The notes under the pieces were generated by a model. It did not search any database. It was not told where the DNA came from and worked only from the letters and a program-made list of their open reading frames with translations. The position numbers and the translations under genes are program-made. Of a DNA stretch of 64,000 nt, positions 31,838 to 47,400 are shown piece by piece. The DNA comes from a virus, in the IMG/VR virus record IMGVR_UViG_3300011113_000675, positions 78,444 to 142,443 of that record; one strand, 5' to 3'. Every line of letters begins with the position of its first letter. The stretch's first letter is position 1.

Positions 31838-31874
31838 ACCGAGTTTTTTTATTTTTTTTTAATATATTTTTATC

Positions 31875-32165
31875 ATGTCAGATAAGAAACGTAGATTCTA
31901 TCGCCTTTTGGAAACCTATATGAATAAGTGTCGAAAAGAAGAGATTGAACTTGTATACGGTAAAGACGCAAAAATTAAAATTCACAATTGGACCCATAAT
32001 GTTAAAGGAGACCAATTTATATTTGAATTAATTGTTGTGTTGGGAAATACGATTAACGAATCCGTTATGGACACAGGTCTCGCCGAAGTCTTATTAAAAG
32101 ATGCTCTACAATATTTTTATCCCGAAGTAACAAAAGTATGTTATATGACAAGATTTGATGTCTGA
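31875..32165 (+). CDS. Phage hypothetical protein, 96 residues
   Basis: A mixed alpha/beta protein beginning MSDKKRRFYRLLETYMNKCR with FELIVVLGNTINES in the middle. It is convergent with the gene that ends at 32168, with only 2 bases between them. No function known. Confidence 0.7.
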   Translation: MSDKKRRFYRLLETYMNKCRKEEIELVYGKDAKIKIHNWTHNVKGDQFIFELIVVLGNTINESVMDTGLAEVLLKDALQYFYPEVTKVCYMTRFDV

Positions 32166-32167
32166 GA

Positions 32168-32452
32168 TTATAGACCTGTAGGATTTTTGGATTGTAAAAA
32201 TTCAACTTTGACTGTTAGAGCCGCCACTTGTTCTGTAAGTTTCAAAATTGTTGCTCTCATTTCGTCCTTTTCTCTCGATGAACTTTCTAAAAGTGCTTCT
32301 AATTTGGCTATTCTGTCTTTGCAGTCATGTCGGATGAAATCTTCATCTCTTTCTCTTTTCATTGCTCTTTTTTCATAAAATCTCCAAGCTGAACCTCCAC
32401 CTAAAACTGTAATCAGAGTCATTACGACCGTCCAAATAGTTTGTGTCTCCAT
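32168..32452 (-). CDS. Membrane-anchored coiled-coil protein, 94 residues (possible spanin-like)
   Basis: One N-terminal transmembrane helix (WTVVMTLITVLGGGSAW, about residues 7-23) is followed by a basic patch and a long heptad-rich helix (RIAKLEALLESSSREKDEMR). Inner-membrane spanins have this topology, and the gene follows a late box, but other late membrane proteins do too and no partner lipoprotein is adjacent. Confidence 0.65.
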   Translation of the reverse strand: METQTIWTVVMTLITVLGGGSAWRFYEKRAMKRERDEDFIRHDCKDRIAKLEALLESSSREKDEMRATILKLTEQVAALTVKVEFLQSKNPTGL

Positions 32453-32469
32453 TTTTGCACTTTTTGATG

Positions 32470-32476
32470 ATAAATA
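32470..32476 (-). promoter_or_regulatory. Late box before 32168-32452
   Basis: TATTTAT on the minus strand 17 bases before the ATG. Confidence 0.5.
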
Positions 32477-35400
32477 TAAGAGAAAAGATAAATAAATTAT
32501 TTTTTGAACAAAAAACTTTTAGTCGAAAGGGCAATAATTATTATTCTTATAGAATAATAATATAATATTAAAAATATAAAAACTAGTGCACTAGTTCTAA
32601 GTAAAATCCACACAACACTCAAAACCAAATAATGAATTTAAAAAATTTGTTACGTCCATTACTGTGTCGACACCAGTCTCATTTTTTTTCAGTTGTATAA
32701 AAAAAGTATGAGAATCTGGAACCCAATCATCTTTGATTTCATCGTGTAGATAAGTTGGTAATACGACCATGTCCACAACTTCCAAATTTGGGAATGAATT
32801 TTTGAGAGCTTTTAAACAAATTTTTTTTAATTTATCTTCGACCATGTCATATCACTGTTTAATACTGTGGAATAAAGATATTTTTGATTCCATAAGGAAG
32901 GTTCAATTATGGAAAGAAACTTTGTCCCATCCTTTTTCTCGTAGAGGTGGTAAATCTCCCCTATAATCGGTTCAAATCTATAAGATGAGTCGTAGACCTC
33001 CTGAGTAATAAGAAACGAATTTTGAAGGGTTTCTGCCTCTTTTAGGAGTTCTTGATATCTTCGGTTGAATATCTTGTTTGCTTTATCGGTTCCGTTTTGT
33101 TTGAACGGTGTCAAATCGGTGGGTACAATCTTTGGGGCACCAACATGATGGGGATATTCCATCAAATTTGGAGTCAAATTTACTTTATCGATATGAGATT
33201 GTGTTGACATAAAAAAACCTCGGATATACCGAGGTTAAATATAAACATTATTTTTTGAGATACAAATTATTCTCCTTTTATCATTCCCAAGCTGTGTTTC
33301 AAAAATTCTTTTGCTCTTTGAGAAACATTGGACAAGGCATAAACTTTTTCGATGTCCTTTACAAGTTCCTCACCGTGTTCGTTTTCTTTGTACAACTCGA
33401 TAATTTTATCCATCGCTTTATTACATTGATTTTTGGTTTCATCAAAATAGTTGTAGGGTTTGAATGCTTTCAAATGATTCATGATGTTATATGCAACATG
33501 CTCTCCACCATCAGTAATATTAGGGTGAATTCTCAAAGTCTTTAATAATTCAATTCTATCAGTAAGGGCTCCTACACCATTTTTTCGAAGTTGTACTCCC
33601 TCGATATAGTCTTCAAGTTCGTCAGATCCAACAATGTCTTCAAGGGTCTTAACGTTTCCACCATGACAGAATTTTCTATCACCTTTTTCTTCTGATTGCT
33701 CAATCATGTATAATTTTTTGATTGACTGTTTTTCTTCTTCTGTAAGTACAAATCTTTTGCTCATACCGATAAATATATCAATCATTGTAAATTACTAATC
33801 TATTTATCCATAAAAAACACATGAAAAGAATTTTATACTTTATATCAGTAATTTTATTATCCCTATTATTTGCGAGTTCAACTCAGCTACAAGATGAGGT
33901 GGTTCTAAAACACACAAATTACACTTCAACATTTAGCATCTCAAAAAAATATCCCGTGATTGTTGAGTGGTGGGTTACAAAGGCAAAGGTAAGTTGTCCA
34001 ACACCTTTAAAAAGAAAAGATAATTTCAAACCAGATCCATTATTACCACAACACACAGACATTGCGAAGGATTATGTAGGTAGTGGATATGATAGAGGAC
34101 ATATGATGCCAGCGGCAGACAATTTATGTCAGACTCAACAGATTCAAGACGAAAGTTTTTATTTTTCTAACATGGCGGCTCAAACACATAGGTTAAATGC
34201 TGGAGATTGGAAATCATTGGAAACATTTACTCGGGACGAATCTAAGTTGAAGGATTCAATCCATGTTTGGGCGGGTAATGTTGGGGAAGTAAAAAAAATA
34301 GGAAGTGTGTCCGTCCCAAAATATTGTTGGAAAGTTATTCACATTAAAAAGGAAAATAAGTGGGTAGCGTACTTGTTTGAAAACAATACGTCAGCTCCTG
34401 ATGGATTCAAAAACAACGAAGTCGCCCTTAAGGACATTATGTCCTTAACTGGTTTTACATTTCGCTAAACAAATATTTGTTAATATTGTCTATAGTGAAG
34501 ACCGTTTCTCTCTTATCATAGACATGTTCCCACAATGTTTTGTTTTTAAGATATGGGTGAGGTTGAGACTTCGCCCATTTTTTTCCCATCTCATAGTCTT
34601 CGACTTTGTAGGTTAATTTTTTAGTTGGTTTTGTTGCGAACCAACTTCTCACCGTCATTTTTAGTTGATGTATCATAAGCATAAAAAAACCCCTAATGTA
34701 AGGGGTCTAAAGTTTTTTATAGATATAATTTCTGTGTATCCAAATAAAGTTGTTTCATTCGTCCTTCCAAAATAGTAATTTGTTTTTGGTCGGCTTCCGA
34801 AACATCAAAACTTTTGGCTTTAATCAGTCTAACTTGTTCCGCCATTTTTTCGTATCTGAATAACATGTCGTTGTAAAGTTTTGCTTTTTCGTCGTTTGTT
34901 AAATAACCCATAATTTTGTTTTTTATAAATATATTCTGAGATTTTAAAATTGTAAATTACTTTTCGTATTTGATTTCGGTATGTGCTTTCTTAATTCCGT
35001 CAAGACCTTTATAAATCAAATCCTTAACTTCAGGACGAGTTTTCTTTCCTCCCTTAAACATTGATATTAATTCTTCCAAACTATCAATTACTTCTTCACT
35101 TGCATCGATTACATCCAAATTACCATTATCAGTGTCTGTTTGCATGGGTTGTGTATATATGTCCAAGTCCATGGCAACACTATTTGACCCTGTTTCAACT
35201 AATTTTTTATATTGACTTTCACTAATAATGACTTTCATCGTAATCTCGATTATATTTATAAATACATAAAAGTATGGATATGAGACAAATTATAAAATTA
35301 ATCTTCGTTTTGTCATTAGTTATTATGACATCTTGTTCAAGTCAACAAGGAATAGTTTATAGAAATTGTGATTGTAATACCACAAACTTTGGGTTTGGAT

Positions 35401-38400
35401 GGAATAATAATCCATATTGGGGGTTAAACAACGGATTTTATGGATGGAATAACCCATTTTGGGGATGGAATAGTTGGAATTGGTACCCTTATCGTGTAAT
35501 TCCGAGATATTACGTATATCCGAATAGAATTCAACCATCTGAACCTTCGAGATATGAAAGAAGACAGACTATTGGAGCTAGACCAAGTAGAAGTTTCCAA
35601 AATGAACCAAGTAATACAGATAATTTGTATCCAAGAAGAACTGAATCGAACAGATTTGAGAATCAAACTCCAAATAGATGGGAATCACCATCTAGAACTC
35701 AACCAAATAGAGTAGAAACACCTTCGAGGGTTCAACAAAGGACCAATTCAAACGTTAACACTCAACCAAGTCGTGTGGAATCACCTTCAAGAGTCCAACA
35801 ACGAACAAATACACCTGTCACAACACAACCAACAAGAAGTAGAGTCCAAAACAGGGAAAATTAAGGTTTTTTTGGTTTTTTTGAGGATTTATCCTTCCAT
35901 TCTAACCAAAAACCTGTTGCAACAACGATATTCATGCCCATGGACGCAATAATTTCATGTAAATCATCGTAAATGTTGGTTGTTAGGTGTACATGCCCAA
36001 CAATCCAAAAAGGAATTGATAAATTCGAGGCAATCCACTTAATCAAAAACTTAAAAAACTTCAATTTCATGTAAAAAATGTTCTACTGTAATGTTTTTTT
36101 CGGGAATGTGCTTTTTGAGCTCCAAAAATCGTCTTACAAGACTGTATGGAAACCCATATCGTTCATTAAGTTTCCAATTTTTGGTATTTTCTTGGGTAAT
36201 TCCGTCAATATAATAAGAAATATCCAAACTTCTCCTTGAAATTTGGTTTATTGGGTGTCCAAAACTACTTTCTACCCATTTTTTTAACAAAATTTGATAT
36301 TCTTTCTGTTCCAAAGAGAAAAAATAAAAAAAATCATCAAAAAACTTCGGGTTATAGTGTAATTTTCCCTCACTATCGTACTGAAAATACCAATTTACCT
36401 CTTCTAAATCCAAAATCCATATATCTTTACCATAGGGATAGTAAATTTTACCCGATATTTCATTAAAAAGTCGTTGAAAAATGAATTTTCTCAGTTTTTT
36501 ATTGTCTATTATAGTCACCAAAAAAAAAATATATTATAAATTATATAAAGAACATAGGTATATACAAAAAAACCCTCATTCAATGAGGGATTTATTTGGA
36601 TTTTCTTTTCGTTAAAAAATAACGTATCCCTTTTACATCGAAAAACTCAGTGCCGACCTCAAAAACATGTTTTTTCAGAGGTTCGAACGTCAAAACTTCA
36701 TCAGAATATTTTAAGAGAATCCTGTTTTCTTCGATTTTAATTAAATTGATATTTTCCATAACTAAAATATAAGAAATTTTTCCAATAAAAAAAACCTCAC
36801 TTCAAAGGTGAGGTCAAATTTTAAGGAAACTCTGCGTTGAGTTTATCAACACTCGAGGTACATTCACATTGGGTTATGTTGAATACTTTATTCCCATCAG
36901 TTCTTTTGGCATACCAATCATTTTCAATCTTTATGTATCTCCATCTTGTATCACCTGGATATTGTTTGAGATTAGCCTCATCTTCGAATTTCTGAGTTAT
37001 GTTTGTATCAGTTACTGGTGGACATGGTTTTACTCTACATCCACTTGAGGAAGTCGTTGTTGCCTCAGATGGGTATGAGCCTATATTATTGGCCTCAAAA
37101 AAAGATGCACTCACTTCACCTTCAGTTTCAGTTGCAGTACTTTGCTCTAACATCAACTTTTTGTGTAAGTTAATTATTCTAACTTTTTCTTCTTCGGATA
37201 CTATAAACTTTTTCATTAAATTAAATTATTATCTTTTTGATACTGAACCAATTTATCTTTTGTTTTATTTCCAAATATACCATCGGTAACTAATTTAGTA
37301 CCTGTACCTTTTTCATTCAAGAAATGTTGAAGCTGGACCACTTTGGGTCCCCGACTATCAAATTTTAAAGGAAAATCAGATGTGTCTGTTTCATCAGACG
37401 TATCAGAATCCGAATCACCAGTTTGACTTGAGTATGTTTCTCCACCGTCTTTTTTTATAGTAAAATTCGAATCTCCATCACATGCCCACTCCCCTCTTTC
37501 GGCGAAAACAAGGTTCTTCATATTGACCCATCTTAGCTTGTTATCTGAGTTAGGTTTATAAAATATCCATATTTCTGTTGGAGAAATTCTAATACCTTTC
37601 GAATCATCCCAATTTATGATTTCAACTCCTTTTTCTCTGAAATGATTCAGGATACAATTGAAATTGAAGACCCAAGCAAATGATTTAGACGAAAACGTAT
37701 AATCTCCAGAGGTGACAAAATAATTGTCATTTCCATCACATTCCCATGTTCCAGTGTCTAAAATTTCCATATTTTTTGTATGGGTCCATTTTCCATCATC
37801 ATAGAATTCCCATGATTCTGATCTGCCAATATAATGCAAAATATATGAATCATATTCCCTCCAGGTATATGTTCTTGCATCAGCAGCTTTCTTAACACAT
37901 TCTCTATTTCTACTCATATTATTGTCGATTTCTACCAGATTGTTGATTTCTACCAGGTCTAGCCGGAGGTGGTGTTGGTCCTTGTCTTGGTGTAGTGTCT
38001 ACTCCTTGTACATCAGTTGGTGTTAGTACTCTCGTTAAAGAATCAAGTCTTTGTCGATCGAGTTGATTAGCTCTCATTGCGGAATCCAACCTTGCCTGAC
38101 TCACATCTGCTAAAGAATCTAATTCTCGTTGATATCGTACCGCTTCAGCTCCAGCGTTTTGAGCCGCCTCGATTGACAAATCTCGTATACCTCCTTGCGT
38201 GACCCAATAATCCGTTTCATCAATCAATTTTTGCCAAATATTTGTAAATGGGTTCAATGCTTTAAGTACATCCACCACGGGGATTGGTAATTCTTTCCCG
38301 TGTATTTTAATAAATTCATCAGTATATATACCCATCGCTTTCTTGAATTCTTCGAACATGAAATATTTTACTGCTTCGGTGGTCTCTTCAAACGGTATTT

Positions 38401-41400
38401 CTTGAGTGATAAGACTATTTTTAATGTATTCCCATAACCCGAAGAAAACTGGCCAAACAATTTTAGCAACTCCTTGGAAATATAAATATAAGTACCAAGC
38501 CCCTTTTGGTACTCCATATCTTAGTAAGAAACTTTTATAAATTGCCGAAATGTTAGTTGCATATCCTATAGTTATTCCTGAAAATATTCTTTGTAAGAGT
38601 TTTGCCCAGCCTGTAGTAATTCCTACTAATTTATCCTTTGTCATATTAACAAAAGGAACCCATTGGAAAGCATCACTTATTTCTTGGATTAACTGATTAT
38701 CATCTAACACACTCTTGAAATATGATTCAGCATTCTTGCCAAGTGCCTCATTTGCTTTTAGAGCTTGAACTATGTCCAACCCTTTATCTGTACCTGTAGC
38801 CTTATTTACTTCACGTTGAATTAAATTATAAATTTCTTGTTTAACTAAATCTTCGTTTTTCCTAAGTGCTTCGATTTCTGTATCAATTAATCGATATAAT
38901 TCTGCTGGTGATTCTGCTTCATTTATCAATTTATCAGCAGCTTCTTTGAGATAACCCACAATTCTCTCCATACTTTGAGCCCTTTGACCCTTGAACCTAT
39001 TCAATAGATTGGTAATAGTGTATTTCAACTTAGCTCTAAATCCTCTGAACGCGCCGAGTCCCATGAGTTTTTTATCCACAATACTCAAAACACCTGGTGC
39101 AATTTCATCCCATTTTTTGAAAGTATCTCGTAAATCTTTCATCAGTTTATCGTCTGGAACATTTTTGGGTGGTGGGGTGATTGGATTCCTTGGTACTCCA
39201 TCCAAAACATCTTTGATTTGTTTCTTAATAATTTTGTCTATTCCAGGCCATTGCTCGAAAAGACCCTCGAGGGCTCGCAACTGACTATCAATTATTTCAT
39301 CATCTATTCTTAGATTATTTTTTTTGAAATCCGTTAGACGGTTTGTTACAGCTGTAATCTCGGCTTGATAACTATCATCCAAAACCCCAAATATTCTTGG
39401 AATAATCTCGTCGGCAAACCTTTTTTCCAAGGTTACTAATTCGGATAAAACCTCAACTGCTTCCACATCAGTTTTTGCGTTTCGTAAACGTAAAAATTCA
39501 TCAGAGTGCTTTGCGAAAAGTTCCGCCAATTCATCACCCAAACTCAAAAGTACGTCGGCAATCGCTTTGTATCGAGATTCAGTAAGTAATTGAACTTCCA
39601 TTAAAACTCTCATTCTTGAGATTTCTTCATTTAACGTTTTTCTATTTTTCATTTCCTTGTTTTTTTTCGTCAGATTTCATTTTTAATAGTTCCAACGTTT
39701 TGGAATCAACTATACCAGTTTCTTCCAATTCATTATTCCATTGAAACAATATAACTGCGTCAAAAGTATTATTACCGAAATCTCCATCGACACCTTTTTT
39801 CTCTGTATTATATCCTTTCAAAGTCAATCCATACTCCAAACTATCCAACATCTCTTGTACTTTTCTTACAGATTCTCCTTTTTGTCCGAATTCAATAACA
39901 TATGGTTTTTTTGTTTTTGGGTCAATTTTTCCTGCCAACACATCCTGAATCGGTGGTGATATCATTTGATTTTCAGATTTTATCTTTTCCTCTAATCCTC
40001 TCATGGTTTCCTGATGTTCTTGTTCCAGTCGTGCTGACTCTGTGCAATCAACTTGTTTTAATAAATTAGGATTATCCTTGAACATTTGTTCGTGTTTCTT
40101 AAAATAGTCTCCTACTTCTTTTACAATACGTTCTTTAATCTTGGGATCTTTGAGAAACTGTACCAATTGATAAAAAGATGAATCCTGACGTAGTTTCATT
40201 TTTTCTTCATCGGTTCCATAAAGGGCTAAATAAACTTCATCATATGTGTAGTAAATCCCTCCAATTGTAAAACCGAGCTTACCAAGACTCCAACTCATTT
40301 TTGTCAACAATAACACTGTCCCAAATAATAATTTACCACCAGTTTGTAGTATATTCGCAACGACTTGAGTGACGAAATATTTTTGTGTCAGATTTGCAAT
40401 TTTCTGAGAATGTTGGGTAAGTTCTGACATTAATTCATCGGCTTGTTTTACTATTGCCTTTTCTGCGTCGGTCAATGTTTTCCTTTTAGCAAGTTCCCTA
40501 CCCTTTTTGATGGTATCAAGGACCTGTTTTTTTCCTCTAGCCATGCTTCTTGAAACTCTTGGGCTCATGAGAGCAAATTCTGATGCAGGAATCAAACAAA
40601 AAGATAAAACCAATCCCGCCATGTAGTCGTCATCTTCATATAAATAAAGCCCTCCATCAGCAAGACACGCTGCGGTTGAAACTCCCAAAAGAACTCCAGA
40701 TGCTGGTGATGGAATTAATCCTAAGAGACCTGCTGCAACGTCGACAAAAGTCAACCAATCATGTGCATCCCATGTTCTCATCCACTGTGGTGTTTTCGTG
40801 ACTAACAATCCACCTGGAGAGAGCCCCCAGGCGCTTATGTTATTAAGTCCGATTTGCTCGTTGAGAACATTAACTCCCATCAAACTTTGAATTCGTTCTA
40901 TTTCAGATTCATAAAGATATTTACCTCCTTGGTTCACAATTAAATCTTTTTTATATAAATATATTGGTAATATCAATTATTTTGTATACTTTTGTTTCAT
41001 GATAAATTGGAACATTGGATCGAAAATAAAGTCTCTCGCAAAAAAAACAATTCACGTTATTGAGTCGATTGAGACTGTTGAAGGAAAAACTGTGATTTTC
41101 ACTGAAGACACAAAATGTTTTCCAGCTGAAGATGTTAAAGAACATTACGACTCGTTCGTAGCAGAATACTTTATGAAAGTGTTTTCAGGACAGGAACCCA
41201 CCATCGAAGATCGAGAAAAGATGAAAAAAATATTCAGGGCAAAAAAACAGTGATTTATAATAAGTAATGTTATTCCTTCAAATGATTAAACCTGAAGACA
41301 ATGTTTTCCTCTTCAGGTTTATCTGAAAACAACGGACCCAAATATTCTCTGAAGTTGTTTCTCAACTTCATCTCGATTTGTTTTTCAACCTTTTCGGGAG

Positions 41401-44400
41401 TAAGGTTTGGTATTTCACCTTTCAAATAGTTTTCCGGTGTTGGAACTTGTTTTCCGTCTATCACTTTCAAAACGTCTTGAATATCCACGTTTACGACGTT
41501 CTTGTCGTCAATGTCTTCAACGGAAGAAATTTTGAACTTGATACTAATTTTCGGTTCCGCACCATAAGACGGAGATTTTGCGGTTGAAACTTTTTGAGAT
41601 ACTAATGAAGGTGCCATATCTCTAAATGCCTTTCGTTTAAGTTCCATAACTTTCTCATGAGTAACACCTCTCTCAATCATTTCCATTTCCTGACGAGACA
41701 ATAGATAAACTTGGGACTCTAAGGTGTCGTTCCATCTATATGGTCGAGACGCATTCATTTGCTTCCCTGTGGAGGAAGAATATCTATCTGAGGTTTCATA
41801 CCACTTACCGTCTTTGTAGATATAAACTGGATACCACCCATAAGACTCGACAATATATATCTTTCCATCCATTGTTGCTCTCCAATATCCTCTTAGGTTT
41901 GAACCCTTAAATGGAAGTTGTGCTTTGGTATAAACCTTGGCATTATAATTTGGAGTACGTTTCCCTTTCATCTTTCTCGGATCGATAAAGTTGTCCTTTG
42001 TCAATGATGAATAATCACCATCTTGTCGATAGTTCAAAAGATATAATTCCAAAATATATGGTGCAAAATCGGGATCGATTCCGAAATAAGGTAAATAATC
42101 CTTGATTGCTGTTTGTAAGTCTCTTTTGTTGTTGTAATTACTTTTTTGGGTATTAAGAATTTTGAATAGCTTGACAATCACCTTATTCGGTTCAATATCA
42201 ATGTTGACCGCCTCATTCATCATATCATCACCACAAGCGGTAAGATAATATTCCATCAAATCATCACCATACCAATTTTGGGCCAAGGGGAAAATTATAT
42301 CGATAAATTTTTCATAACTACCCTCGGGAAAATAATCTTCATTGACAGTGAAAAAATGGTCAATCGCCATAGCGATAATGTTACCGGAATATTCGTATTC
42401 ATCGGCATAGTCTCCACAAAGATCTGGAAATTCCTCCTGTGTCTCAAGAATATATTTCATGAAGGATTCCTTATTAACCCTTCGTTTCAATCTATCCATA
42501 AAGTCAGACTCAGACAATAATTCATGCTGTGATTCAACAATTCTTTGAAGTTGTAATTCTGTCAAAATGTAATCTTTTTTCATTTTCGATTCCGTAACTT
42601 GTATAGGTATTGTGGGTAAATCTGGATTATTCCAACCTAATTTTGGATAATTTGTACTTAAATATATATCATCCATCGGATTTTTAGACAGAGCTTTTTC
42701 AAGTTCAGATGCAATATTTTTTTGGTCATTGAAACTAATTCTTATAAGTTTTATTCCATTCTCCTTACAGAATTTGTTTTTCGCCAAATCGTTCAATACC
42801 CTTTCTTTGTATCCCTCCAAACCTCTGTACCTACCCTCTACAGGAAAAAAATGTTGTCTCCCATCGAATTCTGCGATTACAACGGTTCCATCTTCTTTAA
42901 CGAAATAAGCGTCCGATTTTAATTTATTTCGATTTCCACTTCCTTTAAAACTGTACGCCCCTAATTTTTTTTCTGTATCGACCGTATATCCTGAAACTTT
43001 TAGTGTGTCCACCATAGTGTATTCTCCCTTCCACTTGATATTTCTTTCCTTGTTGCACACAGGACAAGCAAATTTTAAGTGGTTATCAAAGTATGCTACG
43101 GTACCCTTAGGATAAAGATTTACTGGTGTCTCGTGATTAGTACATTTGAAATTTTTTACAAAGAGTCTAGTTTGATTCGATCCTTCACTTCTCGGAACTA
43201 AATAAAAATTTTCTTTTTCGAAACTTAGCGTTGTATCTTGAGGAACCGTACTCATAAACTTTTCTATCTTGGAATCAAGATCTTGTGGATACATTTGATT
43301 AAGCCATTCAGAATAACATTTTTTACATGAGTTTTGTTTTAATTGTTCCAATCTGATTTCACCAACCTCTCCATGAACTACTCCTTCTGAATCTGTTTTT
43401 TCACATATTACTCCATCGATGGTTTTGTGATGCCTCTCATCTTTACCATACGTAACATTATCAAAGTTAAAATCAGGAAATAATTCTTTAAGCTTTTCAG
43501 TAGTCTGTTTGTTGTCCTTATCTTTTAATTCGGACAACATATTTTGCATGGTAAGAGTTTGGTCACCAGTACGATTTCTTCTATTACTAATCCATACTGC
43601 TATATCATTGTATTCGGGACTTTCATAAAAATCCTTCAATGTATTGAATTGAGAAATATATTCTTTAACTGAATCTATATCCCATTTTGATTCTCTACCT
43701 TCCGAAATTACTTCCATACTCATAAATACCCAATAAAAACGAAATCCCTATGATTATAAAATAGAATTGTCATATTGGAAAAAAAACAATATATTTGTTC
43801 AACAACTAATTTTATGAATCCGGGTCTCAAAAAAGTCGTATTTCGAAAACTGAATTTGGATTTATCCAAGGTTGAAATCATTTTGGCTGAAAATCACTCC
43901 ATTTGGTTCATCGACCGTGCAAATAAGTATTGGTACTTTGAATTGGAAAAATCAGGTAAGTTATGGTGGAGATATGAGTTTTTTACCGATTTTTTTATCC
44001 TTTTTTCTCTCAAAATCGATGAATTCCAACCTCTACTCTCTGAATGGGTGGAAGGGATTTTCGATAGTAATGTAAACATGACTCCGCGATCCGGACATAG
44101 ACTTCATAGCACGGTAGAAGGTATCCTCAATCATGGATACAGAAAGGGATCTCGTAAGATAGATGAGGTACTAAATCGTGAGATTAACGAAATTGATGGG
44201 GGAGAGTTATTTAATGATAGTACAGTGGTAAAGGTTCTCAATATTGATATAAACGAAACAATAGGAACCACAATTCGAGAACCAAATCAAATAATCGAGG
44301 TGATGAATCGTGAAGATATACTTAATCATAAGGTCGTTTCAATTTCACATGGGAATGAACTCATTGATATACACAATCAGATTCTTCTTAATGAGTTAGT

Positions 44401-47400
44401 ATATGAAGTTGAATCTGCAGATCCTTTGGACACACCAGCACACGATTCGGTGGATGAAGTATTAAAATACAAAGTAACCCGAACCATACCCGACCTTAGT
44501 GAATCACTGACAGAAATCGATATTTTATTGAACCAATAATTTATTATGGAGGTTTAATTTTTTTTTATTATATTTTTTGTATGGAAAAACCGAAAGTTCA
44601 TAATGTAACGGAATGTCCCTCATGTAAAATCCCAAAAGGATGGGGGGAAGAAATTATAATTTGTAATCATGAATTATATTGTGGTAAATTACTTTGTTTC
44701 AAGGAAGGTGCAAAATTCTCAATGCACTACCACATGATTAAAGATGAAACTTGGTATGTTGATGAAGGTCAATTCATTTATAGATGGATTGATACAGAAA
44801 CTGCACAAGTTAATGAACAAATCTTGAATGTCGGAGATGTCGTAAGACAACGACCAGGACAACCACATCAACTCGAAGCTCTTACCAAAGGTGTGGTCTT
44901 CGAAGTATCAACAGAACACTTTGATTCGGATTCATATAGAATTTGGAAAGGAGATACACAATGAAGATTTGGTTAAATGGTTGTTTTGATGTCCTACATC
45001 ACGGACATTTCAAATTAATACAACATGCTACCTCATTTGGTGGTCAAGTTATGATTGGAATCGATTCTGATGAACGAGTAAAAAAACTAAAAGGAGAAGG
45101 GAGACCATTTCACTCCGAAAGTGAAAGAGCATTCAATCTTAAACAAATCTCAGGAGTAGATTCCGTAGTGGTGTTTGATTCTGATGAAATGTTAAGAGAA
45201 ATTCTCGAACGTTATAAACCCGATAAATTTATTATAGGCTCAGATTATCTTGGAAAAAAAATAATCGGACAAGAGTTTGCAAAACAAGTTGTAATCTTCA
45301 ACAGACTTGATAAATTTTCAACCACTGAAATACTAAATTATGCAAATAACGATAATAGGTGAACTATGCCATGACGTATTCATCTATGGTGATGTGAAAA
45401 GACTATGCCCCGAAGCTCCAGTTCCAATTTTAACAGACATCGTCACAGAATCTAACTTAGGAATGGCCGGAAATGTCAAGGAAAATTTAAAGGCACATGA
45501 TCCTTCACTAAAAATATCATTGATTCACCAAACAAATTCAATTACCAAAACGAGATATATCGATCACAAAACAAATCATATGTTTCTTAGAGTTGACGAA
45601 GGTGAAGATAATATTGATTCATTAATACTTACATCAGAAATAATTGAAGAAATCTCAAAGTCGGATTTAGTAATTGTCAGTGATTACAACAAAGGATTTT
45701 TGAACGACGAAACTTTGATTCAAATTGGTAAGTTATCAAAACTATCCGTAATTGACACCAAAAAAATTATTACCAAAAGACTAATTGAATCATTTACTTT
45801 TATGAAGTTGAATGAACACGAATATCAACGAAACAAGTTCATTTCAGATAAGAACAAAGATAAACTTATAATCACGTTGGGAATGCATGGTGCTAAACAT
45901 GACGACATTGTATATTTATCACCATCTCCAAAACAAACGATTGATGTTAGTGGTGCTGGGGATACATTTACGGCATTTTTTAGTTTGAAATATTATGAAA
46001 CTAAAAATATTTCGGAATCAATAAAATTTGCAAATCAAATGGCGTCTATTGTTGTATCCAAAAGAGGTGTAGCAACTCCGTAAGTCAAGTTATACACTAA
46101 AACTTTCACCACATCCACATGTTCTTGATGCGTTCGGGTTTCTCCATTCGAATCCCTTACCATTCAACCCATCCTCATAATCTAATTCGGTACCAACCAA
46201 ATACAACAAAGATAATTTATTGATGCAAACTTGAATGGTATCAAGATCGACAATTGTGTCTGTTGGTTCTACCTTATCATCAAACTTCATTTGATAAGAT
46301 AATCCACTACAACCTCCCCCAATTACTCCGACTCTTAACTTATGAGTTTCAGGAGATATACCCTCATTCTCCATTAAAACCATAAGTTGATTTTTTGCTC
46401 GTTCTGATAGTGTAACCATATAAAATTATTAAAAAAGACCTAAATCGGAAACTTCTACTCCCGTTAAATCATATACGAGTCTTCTGACTACTTTTCCAGC
46501 TTCCTTATCACTCAGTAAAAATAAGTCCATAATAGAACTGAAAATTCTTTCATCGATGTTGAAGTAATACGCATTCATTTCAGGTGAATAAACTAGCACC
46601 GCGGTTTCTCGTCCATTCTTTTCGAAAATCTCCAATGTTGGAATTTCGGAATTTTTCAATTCCCCTAATTCGTTGAGTAAGTATTTTGTTGCGATTGTCT
46701 CTAATCTTGACTTATTTATCTCATATTTCATCTAAATCTATATGGTTAAAGGTTCCGAAATGCATTACTTTTGGTGGTTCGATACCAAGGTAGTTTGAAA
46801 ACCATTTTCTGATTGATTCCTTTTTTTCTTCATAATCAAGTGAAAACATATTTACTAACGGGTCTGAAATTTTTGCCCTATCGAAGAATACTCTGTCTTC
46901 AGATTCATTACTCATAAACACTATTTCTCCATTTTTGGTGGCAAAAACCCATTGTTTGTAATTTTTTTTACCTGGAACCCAAACTAAATCATTATATGCA
47001 TCATTCAAAAAATATGCCCCCAAGTCAATCAGTCTCGATTCTGTGATTATTACCTTCATAAGTAATAAATATCAAAGATGAGGGTTAGAAAGAGTATTTT
47101 TTTCAACAGAACGTATTTTCTCGATAATGCTGTCTGCAATTATTCTATGAAATTTTTTTGATGGGTGAAGATCGAAAGGTGGGTTTTCACCAAAGAATTC
47201 ATAATCTGTAGAAATCTTTAAATTTTTATCATCCTCCCAAACATCACTCATAGACTTAAATTCTTTATTTTTATTTTTTATATAAATTTTTCTTTGATTC
47301 ATATAATCATCTCCTTCTATCAATTTGTTATAATCATTAGACCAATTGAAAATCAGAGGTACTATACCTTTATTTTCATAACGAATGAAAATTTCTTTGA